NCBI GenBank assembly: GCA_002197995.1
Contig: NGZR01000003.1
Span: 1,178,001-1,242,000, forward strand
Direction: 5' to 3'
Length of the DNA: 64,000 nucleotides
Source of the DNA: Gaeumannomyces sp. JS-464
Lineage: Eukaryota; Ascomycota; Sordariomycetes; Magnaporthales; Magnaporthaceae
Shown: positions 54,661 to 64,000 of the stretch, in pieces
Numbering within the stretch: the stretch's first letter is position 1
Layout of the letters: every line of letters starts with the position of its first letter
Program-made: the position numbers and the translations under genes
The notes under the pieces: generated by a model
The model's database searches: none
Told to the model about the DNA's origin: nothing
The model's input: the letters and a program-made list of their open reading frames with translations, nothing else

Positions 54661-56639
54661 TTACTCCCCCTTGGCCTTTGCCAGCATCTCCCGCGTGTAA
54701 TCGGCCCCCGCATGGAACCACCAGGCCCCAACGAGGAGAGACAGGCCGCCAACGACAACACAGGTGTAGTTCATGTTGGTGGGGTCCACGGGCATGACGT
54801 AGGGGAAGGAGAAGAACACGATGGCGAAAACGAGCCAGCACACCGTGATCGTGTTGACGATTGGCCCAAGCCGAGGACCCATGTGGAACACGCCCTGCGC
54901 CGGATCACATCCACCCGCGTTAGTCCCTCTGTAAACATCAAATCTTGGGGAAGCATTCGGATCCGTGGAGGCCAGCAAATACCTCGTGCATGTTCCTGCG
55001 CCCGGTCAGCAGGTTCGTGACGATGGGGAACAGGTACGAGATGTTGTTGATGGTGACGGCCGTGCCCAGCAGCGAGTTGAAGGCGGTGGACGAGCCGAGG
55101 TACAGGCAGCCCAGGGCGGCGATGATGGCGGTGACGCAGGCCTGCGCGTTCAGCGGGATGCGCAGCGACGGGTGGACGCGCGACCAGACGCGCGACAGGG
55201 GCATGGCGCCGTCGCGCGAGAAGGCCCAGAAGATGCGGCCGGTGCTGAGCTGGGACGAGATGACGCAGGGGCCCAGGGCGATGAACAGGATGAAGGTCAG
55301 GCCGAAGGCGCCCCCGGCCGACTGGGTCACCTGCCGGAAGAGCTCGGCGAGCGGCAGGCCCGTGTTGTTGTGCGTGAGAGCGTCGAAGTCCTGGATCGAG
55401 AACATCAAGGAGATGAGGTAGGTGATGCCAGTGAAGCTTTTAGTTAACGGTTAGCGTTTGCATCGTTGAAGTGCGGCAAGGAGAAGGCTCTCCTCAAATT
55501 CGACTGGGTCACAAGTGAGTACATACAAAGCAATCGTCAGTGTGATCGCAATAGCCAGCGGGGCATTGCGCGAGGGCTGAGGGAAGCATGGCCGTTAGTT
55601 AGCTAGTGTTGTTTTTGTTTCCAGGGGCCAATACGCCAAGAAATAGGTAAATCACATACGTTGGGCATCTCCTCGGTAATGTGAGTAACGCCATCGAGCC
55701 CTCCCAGGGAGTACAGCGGGTTCACAAGGCCTGTGATGAAGGCGATCCCCTGGTTCTGCCAGCCCGTGTTGTTGATCCAGGTCCTGAAGACGAACTCGGG
55801 CGTCTGGTGGGTCGGGGCGCAGGCGACGACGGCGACGAGGACGACGAGCCAGCCGATCTGCAGGTAGAAGAGCGAGAACTTGTTGAGGCCCGGGATGGCC
55901 TTGTTGCCAAACATGACGACGGCGGCGGTGAGCAGGTTCAGGCCCTGGTAGACGACAAACGTCTGCCACGTCTGGATCCGCAGGTCAGGCGTGTAGAGCG
56001 CGATCAGGGCCATGAGGATCTGGGCGTAGATGATGTTGGTCGAGGCCGTGGTGAAGATCCAGCCCAGCACGCTAAACCAGCCTGTGAAAAAGCTGAGCGG
56101 CCCCGTGAGCCTCTTGGGGGCGACGGCGGCAATTCCAGTGGTACATGCCGCCCTCGCTGCGATTGCCCGGGGGTCAGTCCTTCTGCATGTTCGCAAGATA
56201 CGTCGAATGGACAGGAGTTGGCCATTTACGTGGGATAGCTGGACACGAATTCGGCCAGAGACGCGCCGAGGAAGCACTGCAGAACAGTCACGAGGATGAA
56301 GCCGTAGATCACAGCGCCAGGACCGCCGGCGCCGATCTCGGTGATGAGGCCGAGGCCGAGACCCGTCCAGGAGATGGTGGTAGTCGATGCCAGGCCGATG
56401 AGGCTCATGGTGCTAAAGTGGCGGTGCAGCTCCTGCTTGTGGCCTGCTCGGACGGGCTCTTGCATTAGCAAATGCACCAGCTCGCTCAGTTCACCTTCTC
56501 CAGAGACACCCTCGATTCCCTTGCCATCACTTACCCATCTCGGCCAACCGCGCCTCGTCGGCGTCCATGGCGGCCTTCTCTGGCGCGGCGTCGTCGCTCG
56601 CCGGGGACTCGCGGATTGGACCACATCGGCCGAACCCAT
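54661..56639 (-). CDS. APC-family GABA/choline-type amino acid permease
   Basis: Plasma-membrane transporter of the amino acid/choline transporter (ACT) family. The N-terminus from ATG 56639 is acidic; the first exon needs a one-base shift near 56600 to reach DADEARLAEMG at a GTAAGT donor. Next exon: HKQELHRHFSTMSLIGLAST, GLGLGLITEIGAGGPGAVIY, then EGGMYHW with one extra base near 56130, then APKRLTGPLSFFTGWFSVLG, FVFRTWINNTGWQN, GLDGVTHITEEMPN. After an unsettled exon near 55440-55600 come GITYLISLMFS, STGRIFWAFSRDGAMPLSRV, FNSLLGTAVTINNISYLFPI, and the last exon FHMGPRLGPIVNTI with two TMs. The set of conserved segments is complete for the family. Substrate is inferred from the family only. 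Confidence 0.85.
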
Positions 56640-57794
56640 AGTTGCTGACTCCTGTGTCTGACCTGGAGCAACAGTGCAGAAGGGAGGGTTGGTGCACACG
56701 CAAACGAGCAAAGTATTTCTGGCGCGGCTACAGCTGAGGTAGCTCTCAGGTAAGGTCAACACATGTAGCCGCCACAGAAACAAACCTTATGCGGGTTGGG
56801 AAGGGCCCGGCTCTACGTGCCGCGTTTCTCGTCTTCAATGTTTTTCTAGACCGAGGATGGGAGCATGTCGGCCTACATCCCCACCCGACTCCTTCCCCGG
56901 GGGTGATAAGCGGAGAGAATCTGACGGGGGTGCGATGGAGATGGAGTGCCAATTAAAAAGGCCATTTGCTCGCGTGGTGATGGCAAGGACGGCTGCAGGG
57001 TTACCCCATTCTCGTATCTCGACGAGGAGGAGTCGCGGGGATCTCTCCACCTTCTGCTATCTGCGGACCCAGGGCCTGCGGGCTCGAGACCGAGGGTCGG
57101 AAACCCACCAGCAGACCTAGCCGGGCACATGAGTGTTCGCGCTAGTGAGGATTAGGCAGGTTGTACAGATGTTGGGCGACTGGACCCTCTCTCTTTTTTT
57201 TTTTTTTTTTCGGGCTTTTCGGCGCTGTGCCGACGAACTTTGTGGTTCATGTTGGTGGCCTGTACTCCAGGCGTGAACCCCTGAACCCACAGCGGTTCTT
57301 TTGCAGACTTCCGCCCTTTCCCAAATCAAATGATTTGCAACCGACGAAAAAGACTATGTGGTGCATTCTAATCACGAACAAAATGGCGAGCGAAGAAGCG
57401 ACCTGCCCGCTTTTGCCAGGAGACGTCCTCATATCCCCAAACAAGCTTCCCTGGAGGACGCGGGATGTGGCTGCCGAGTCGATCCGCCGCCTTGGTACGG
57501 GCCAAGCTTCCTCGAAGCTGAACTCTGTCTGCGCCTCCCGCCACGAGCCCCACTTCAACACCCTTGCTCACAGCGTGAAGCGATTCCGCTGCCGTCTGGT
57601 TACCGTTCACAGTTACCAGTCACCAGCATTTTACTAGTCCGACAAGCGAGAGGGGAAAAAGGAGAGACATTCGGCAGCTTCGAGAGATGCGTGTACGTAT
57701 TCCCGGGAAAATGTAGGGGAAAAAAGCATCTCGATAGGTCAGCACCTGTGTTTCGTGCGCGTTCTCGCCTCTCTCGCGTCCGTCCACCACCCCG
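56640..57794. other. Intergenic region with T17 tract
   Basis: A run of 17 T at 57194-57210. No gene is supported. The right part is the 3' flank of the AAA ATPase. Confidence 0.5.
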
Positions 57795-60700
57795 CTACCT
57801 CAGCCTCTCCTCGCGCGCCCACTGGTCGTCGCTGTGGCCCCGAAGGGTCTTGATGTACTTGTTGAACGTGGCCGACGTCTTCATGACCTGGCTCAGGTGC
57901 TCCCAGTCGAGGCGCTCCTGGCGGTGCTTGGCCAGCTGCCTCGCCGTCAGGAGCGCGTTCCGGATCTGCCGCCCGTTCATCTCCTCGGCCGCCAGCTCGT
58001 CCAGCCGCCGCTCGAGCTCGCCCATGTTGACGTCCTCGTGGTCCGACTCCTCCATCATGTCGAAAAAGTTGCGCCAGATGGCCTTGCGGGACTTCTTAGT
58101 CAGCTGGTCGTAGTGGATCGCCACCTGGATCCGGGACTTGAAGGCCTCGTCGAAGGAGCCGACCCGGTTCGAGGTGAGGATCAGGATGCCCTCGTAGTAC
58201 TCGAGCACGCGGAGGAAGACTATCAGATAGGGGCGTGTTTAGCAAAGCCCCCAAAGGGACAATTCTCAGCAACCAGAAACAGAGGAACTCACTTGAAACG
58301 AGTGAGTTCCGCTTGATAGTAAGTGAAAATGTTAGCAATTTTTGTTGACATGATGATGAACTAAGCAAGCATGCGTGTCATAGTCCCGCAAATTATTACC
58401 TGTAAATCTGCCATCGTGCGCTCCTCAAGGAAGACATCGGCTTCATCGAGCAGGAGAACTTTCCAACTGTCAGCAACACCCTCCCGTGAGAGGGAGCATC
58501 GATGTCTGTTTCCACGCCACTTACCACAGTCCCAAACCTTGCCCAGGTAGAGAACCGTCTCGAGATAGTTCTCAACCGTGGCGGCATCCGTTCCGATATC
58601 TCCGCACGTAACCCGATATAGGGGCTTCTTCGCAATCTCAGCAACACTGTAATATGCTTTTGTTAGAAAAATGACCCAACTGCTCAATTTCCATCACATA
58701 CGATCAAATGGGCGGTGGGGGGTAATGAGATGATTACCTTTCCGCTGTCAAAGTCTTCCCTGTCCCGGGGCTGCCATGCAGCAGAATTATCAGGCCGTTC
58801 CCTTTCCCGGTGATAACGTCCTCCATCTTGGTAGCTTTCATCTGCACTTCCACAAGCGCCCGGATCATCTCTTTTGTCTTGGGATCGAGGACAAGCCGGT
58901 CAAAGGCCTTGGTATTCCAGGAGACGGGATGGCAGTTCTCGACTGACAGCTTGACTGTAATTATTTGATAATTTAGTTAAACTGCGGCATTCTCCCAAAT
59001 ATCTAGCACCCACGACTCACCCCATTTCTTCTGGCCTATATCAAACCCGAAGACCGTTGCAGGGAGCAGCGGAGCCACCCCTGGCGGAAGCTCGTCGTCT
59101 CGACTGACATGCGGCCACGGGTCGTGTAGCATCGCCTCAGGTGAGTTCGTTATGCCGAAACCCCTCCATCGTCTTCTTTCTTCTGAGTCCGAGTTGTGAA
59201 TTAGGCGGTAGGTAGCAGCGTCAACGACGAACCTATGTTGGAACTATTGTATCAACCATTAATTAGCAATTGTCGCACAAAGTTGGAGGGCCCAGCGATG
59301 AAGGGAAATGACAACCCGACTTGCATATTTGAAACTCCGATAAAAGTTCCACCCAGTGTACCCGACGAATGCTTTGTCTTTCATCTCCCAGAACTTCTTG
59401 CCTCTCTCGGTGAGCAAGCGCATCTCCTCTGGTTTGGCAGATTCAGCTGGATGGATTTTTAGATCAGCGATTTCGACCTCCTCGTCGGAGATCATCGGCA
59501 TGGTTTCCGTGCGGTTCTCCCTCCGTAGCTTCGTGCCGTCGTATCTCCATTCCCAGCCCTGAATTTCTACAGTCCCATGGCCGAGTTTGGGATAGTCTGT
59601 GAGAACGAAGGCATCCAAGGGTTCACCAAATTTTCGGCACACCACCATCTGGTTGGGCCAGAATAGCTTCCCCAAATGTGACGCCGTAATCCGGCCACGT
59701 GAAATAAGCTTCTCGCACTCGTTGTAGTGTTGAGAGTAGTTTGTTTCGAGGAACTCCAGCAGAGGGGACAGAACCTTTCCGTAACTGGAGTCCCTGGCCA
59801 GGACAGCCAACCTCTCACGATGATGATAGAGGAAGTCGTATGGGGCGTCCATCTCGTTGTCGTCGTCGGGATTGGAGAAAAGGCGGAATCGCGCGCACTT
59901 AAGCAGGGCCTTCTGGAGAGCCGGTGATACAATGCGTATCCTCTCGAGCTGCTGTGATGATTGCTTGTACTGGCCACCGCCCCTCCACCGCACCTCCCTT
60001 GCCGAGCAATTGTGCTCGGTAAAAACGATGAATGACAGCCCTGGGTTTTGCGAGATGTACCTGTCCAAGCTTATGATCGGTCTCTTGCCATGTAGCATTG
60101 CGTCTGCCTTCCTGACCACAGGCTTGTCCTCGTAAATCTCGCCGTCGTGGTAATGATCTGAGCGGGAGCAGAATATTCTGTGAAGGACCTGCATGCGTGG
60201 CTCGGGCTCGGGTGCTTCGGCCTGGTCACGGTCTCCCCTGGCAGAACTGGAGTCGGAGTCGCTGGGTTGATCGCCGGCCTCCAAGAATTGCACCCTCCGG
60301 GAGAGAAGCGCAATAGTGTCCAGCAGGTAGCTAGTAAACATAGAGGCGTCATTGTCTTGGTCGAGAAGACTCGTTCGCAGGTAGGATTCGGCGACAGCGC
60401 CAAGGGCATCTGCGAGACCCAGCTCCACATCATCCTTATCGGACCCAGACTCGTTTGTGGCCTCGTTTGAAGTGGCTGGTAGCGTCTGCGATGAAAGTCT
60501 ATTTGCTGTTCCAGGGCCAAGGTTCTCCAAGTTCCCAGTCCCGATCTCTTCGGTGGGCCCGGACCAGCCTGCAGCTCCGTGATGGGCATCCGAAAGCATC
60601 CGAGTGGAAGGCCCGCTTGCCGATTGAATATCAGCGCTCCCTGGGCTACCAGGAGTAGTCGGTTCTGCTTCCGAGAGCTTCGGCCCGGCTTCTTGCGTCG

Positions 60701-61271
60701 GCTGGTCATCGCTTGGATGCTCCGACGCCGCACCCTCTTGAAGGAAGGCCCTTGCCTTGGTCAGGTTTAAACGCCACGATGCGCCTGAATTGACTTTATA
60801 CATCGGGTGCATTATCCTTGGGCCAAAGGGTTGTCCAGGGCGTCCCGGAGCTCCTGGAATAAATCTTCCGGGCCGGACGCCGGGAGGTAGCCGACCTGGC
60901 GGCTGAGCCATGACGGGAGGCCGTCTCGGAACAGGAGGCCAAGGCCCTACATGGCCTGGAGGTGGTGGTACGACGCCGGGAGGCGGTCTAGGTCCGGCGG
61001 TAACTGGGAGTGGAGGCTGCGGACCTGGGTCATCATACTCTTCGCCGCCGCTGTCGTCGTTGTTGAGAGGAAGGACTAGAAAAGAGCGTGTCAGCGAAGG
61101 ACAAAAATAAAACGAGAGACCCTGCAGAGCCCAGTGTTTACCCTTATCTCCTTGGAGCTCTCGAAGCTGCGAGAGAAGCTGACGCTCCTTGGTTGCATGG
61201 TCAACAGTGTCATCTCTGGAAATTGTCGAGTTTATCTGCAATCCTCCAGCTGCTCTATGACGGGACTCCAT
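57795..61271 (-). CDS. AAA-domain ATPase, fungal cytosolic family
   Basis: Large fungal AAA protein with an N-terminal regulatory region. Exon 1 (61271-61142) is short and coiled; an intron at 61141-61076 leads to a Pro/Gly-rich linker (PPPPGHVGPWPPVPRRPP), then a conserved middle domain of the kind paired with AAA in this family (MQVLHRIFCSRSD, DAPYDFLYHHRERLAVL, HLGKLFWPNQMVVC, IQGWEWRYDGTKLRRE). The AAA module has Walker A GSPGTGKT at about 58752-58775, Walker B LLLDEADVF at about 58432-58458 joined by an intron whose acceptor is GGAAAG, sensor region ILILTSNRVGSFDEAF and the arginine-finger helix after it. At least six GT-AG introns are needed and all join in frame as far as checked; the junction near 59230-59330 is the least certain. 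Substrate unknown. Confidence 0.88.
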
Positions 61272-61787
61272 TGTGAAAGGCTCAGGATCGTTTAAGCTCT
61301 CCTTTCACGCGGGTTTAGGTGAGATGACGATTGACTTGATGCCCAAGTACCGATATCCATGCGTTGAACGGTCGCGTCACACGGACACAGGGCAACGGCC
61401 TGGATCGCGATGGCACGAAAGGGGTCCAGAAGCGCCGTGGTCACGCCGTGCTGAAGCGGGGTGATTCTCGAGATGGGTAGAGGGGAAGAGGGCGCCGAGG
61501 GCCGCTGCCAGGAGAGCGCCCGCATGATTGACATTAAGGGCGGGCAGGCGGCAGGATTGCTCCAATCCTGGCCATCTATGCTCACTCATCCATCCCCCGC
61601 ACCTCTCAGCCTTTCCTCCCAATGCGGAAATCTATGGGTGTGCCCTTTTTCCGTGATAAGCCAAGCCCCCGAGATATCGCACAGGTTTGCAGTGTCTTGC
61701 TGTCCCATGGCCGGTTCATGTACCCTTGATATCATCGACAGTCGAGCTAGAATAGAGAAATATGCGATATTCGTTGGATGGAGGGAT
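61272..61787. other. Intergenic region
   Basis: Separates two minus-strand genes and should hold the AAA gene promoter. No gene. The right border has a chance tRNA-like motif listed under rejected items. Confidence 0.5.
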
Positions 61788-64000
61788 TCAATCCACCGGC
61801 TGAGCTACCGAGGTCCTAAACCTAACAGCAAACTGCTCATTTCTCCTTCTGTGTATTGCGCGGTACTTCGGCTGTCGCATTAGCCGCTCGACTCTGCGGC
61901 CCATGTCGGTAAAAATCTGACGCTCTTCAAACAGGTCCGCCGCATCGATCGACGTGGCAACGGCGAATCGCCACGAGACGACCACAACCTTTAGACCGCC
62001 ACGATCACGCCGCTTCACAATCTCCCCCAAACGCTCCACAAAGTCTGCGACCCGGAAGAACGCGTTCTCGGCCTCATCGTGTTCCACTGCCAGCTCAACG
62101 AAGCCCAAATCTACGACGACGAAAAGGCGCGGGAAGACCGCCATACACCGCTCCAGTAGTTGAAACCACTGTTCGATACCGGTTGCCGTCTTGAAATGCT
62201 TGGCTATGACCGGGTGAGAACCTTCGCCGACGACGCGGGGATCCAGAGCAAGAGCCTGAGAGATTAGCGAGCGCAGAATTGCCGTTATGGAAGGCTTCGT
62301 ATCTGTCGCAGGCGCGCCGGCCGACTCCTCGTCATCGTCTCCGCCATCGGGCCGGTCCTGCGGTGTCATGGAGGGCAGTGCCCAGAGGACTGGGTATCCG
62401 CAATCAAGGACAGCATCGAGAAAGTCGGCGGCGAAATCCAGCGAGCTAGTGCGGACGCCATTGCCCTGGGCGAGCAGCAGTGACGATGCCGGCTCAGCAA
62501 TCCACGACTTTAGTGTAGAGAGGGCGGTGGTTGGCAGCTGTGTCGGCATTCTCCGCCTGCGCCGGTCGCGCATCGACCTGCAATAGGCCAGACTGTCGTC
62601 GGAGGCGATTCCCTGGCTGTCTGTAAGCAGTTTGTTTCGGATTTCGTCAACCTGCCCCTTGCGGAACATCTGCTTGTACTCGTTCTGGAGGGCCAACAGT
62701 GACTGGTTGTGTAGCGCCTGCTGCTGTTGCTGGACTAGCCTCGACGTGGAGCCTGTCAGTAAGGGGCCGCTGGCCAGTAGGATAGTACGTTTCTATGCAT
62801 GAACTAACCAGCGATCCTTTCGGTGAGCTGCACCACTGTCGTGTTGAGTACTCGGATGCTAACGTGAAGGTCTCGAATCTCTGCCTTGGATGCAGCACTG
62901 GCAAGCTCATCCACCCGCCTCGACCGCTCCGTCAGCTCCTCCACGATAGGCTTGAAGCCGACGCTGAAGGGCTTCCCGATAGCGTATAGTGATGAGGCAA
63001 GCTTGCCCCTTTTATACCACCTGATAGACATCAATAGGAACTCGATTATCTTGGCGTAAACGAGCGACACGGCTTCCTGCATCCGAGGAGTCGGGTACAG
63101 GACCGACAGCAGCTCTGTTCGGGGTAGCACATCGGCGATCTTGGCGATGGTCTTGGATATCTCGGTAAGGAGCTCCTCATTGTTCAAAACGGCCTGCGGA
63201 TTCTCATGTCAGTGAAACCGACCCGTGACGTGACTTTCGTGCCAGAGATTTCGAAGCCGACATACAATGAACAGGAACTTCATGGTGCCCCATGCCAGAG
63301 AGACATATTCCGGGTGATGCGAAGAAAACATGTCAAAGATGGCTAGATCCAGGCAGTCAGGGCAAGTAACCACCAAGCCAAAGGGATATGTGGTTTAATC
63401 CCAAGGTCGCGCACCTCCGTAGTACATAATGCGGGAGGAGCTTGGAGAGCCACCTGCGAACTTTGGAATCCTGCGCCTTGGACTTATATTCCTCTATGGC
63501 CGCCGTTACGGCGCTGTGGACGTCGCGGACCGAGGTCTGCCCGCGTAGCCATATGGTCTGGTATTCATCGATCGATAGCTCGCTCTGGAGAGTTTTTATG
63601 GCGTTATCGAAGGCGTCCTTGGCAGGGTCAATCCATCTGTCATGGAGAGCAAAAAAAGGTTAGCAAGAAACCCAGCTTCAAGCCGACAAAACCAACGACC
63701 AGGCTGCGCCGAGAAGTATAACCTTTTGGACGGATCACCCAAGTACCAATCCGCATAATTCTCCAACTGCGCCTGTCGTTGATCTTGCAGAAAGGCCACA
63801 TTGGGAGGTCCAGCGGCTGAGAATGGCGAGATTGCCGATGGATCGAGGCGCGAACCCCAGGTCGTGTCGCGACAGCCATGGGACTGGAAATTTGGCCGTC
63901 CTGGCCATTTTGCTTCGGAGAGATATCCGTCGAGGGTCAGGACATGGCTCCTTCGTGGGGCTTCATGATCTGGAAGAATTGACGAGCAAACCCGACCGAG
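61788..64000 (-). CDS. DUF7708-type NLR-family protein, 5' end outside window
   Basis: The gene runs off the right edge, so its start is missing. The first visible exon is open to base 64000 and includes NVAFLQDQRQAQLENYADWY. Next come IKTLQSELSIDEYQTIW and RRWLSKLLPHY, then EYVSLAWGTMKFLF, then TIAKIADVLPRTELLSVLYP and RMQEAVSLVYAKIIEFLL, the core of the fungal DUF7708 domain found at the front of NACHT-type proteins. The last exon (62696-61788) carries STLKSWIAEPASSLLLAQGN and LFVVVDLGFVELAVEHDEAE. I see no Walker A, so this looks like the P-loop-less subgroup or a truncated member. Introns lie near 63660-63730, 63270-63440, 63190-63265 and 62700-62806. Likely role in self/non-self or immunity-like signalling, by family only. 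Confidence 0.7.

Noticed and set aside
61775..61815. Minus-strand tRNA-like D-arm (GGTAGCTCAGCCGGT) and T-arm (GATTGAATCCC)
   Set aside because: No anticodon arm and no acceptor stem; overlaps the end of a coding exon, so a chance match or a tiny remnant.
1..64000. CRISPR arrays, bacterial operons or rRNA genes
   Set aside because: None seen; introns and protein families show a fungal nuclear genome.

Overview
The window is nuclear DNA of a filamentous ascomycete (Pezizomycotina, most likely a Sordariomycete). The support is short GT-AG introns of 50-190 bp with CTRAY-like branch sites, GC-rich third codon positions, fungus-only protein families (HET, Zn2Cys6 factors, the PigL_N-type NLR N-terminal domain, the DUF7708-type NLR family, EthD, NmrA, NLP), and AT-rich repeat blocks that keep CpG but have lost CpA/TpG. 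That last pattern is the signature of repeat-induced point mutation (RIP). No bacterial operon, ribosome binding site or CRISPR is present. Genes are single transcription units on either strand.

Layout. 0.5-13.6 kb is a gene-dense block: GH18 chitinase, a small two-repeat secreted cysteine protein, tRNA-His, a four-TM membrane protein, a YdeI-like protein, a methionine-type amino acid permease, a Zn2Cys6 transcription factor, a divergent NmrA-like reductase and an EthD-like protein. 13.68-16.62 kb is a RIP-degraded Fot1/Pogo DNA transposon with long terminal inverted repeats and TA target duplications. 17.2-23.4 kb holds a large PigL_N-type protein and, convergent to it, an intact M3 oligopeptidase. 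24.2-36.0 kb is a repeat island: a Tad-like LINE on the minus strand, then a second TA-flanked inverted-repeat element of about 5.6 kb, mostly AT-rich, containing a 12-bp minisatellite arranged as a large palindrome. 36.4-50.2 kb holds a Cdc4-type myosin light chain, a CoA-binding protein, a broken secreted FAD oxidoreductase, a Kex2-type repeat peptide precursor, an F-box-like protein and a frame-broken NLP. 51.9-64.0 kb holds a HET gene disrupted by a 34-bp tandem duplication, a GABA/choline-type permease, an AAA ATPase and a DUF7708 NLR-family gene that runs off the right edge.

The most interesting locus is the secreted precursor at 42,494-43,288. It has two near-identical repeats, Lys-Arg sites, Glu-Pro/Gln-Pro spacers like dipeptidyl-aminopeptidase substrates, cationic amphipathic segments each starting Lys-Ser, and an acidic tail. 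It looks like an undescribed processed-peptide system.

Many GC-rich genes carry single-base frame breaks, often at C or G runs, while others of equal length (NmrA, oligopeptidase, F-box, myosin light chain, CoA-binding, peptide precursor) are clean. Either consensus errors or real decay could explain this, so broken genes are annotated as coding with breaks except where a specific mutation is visible.
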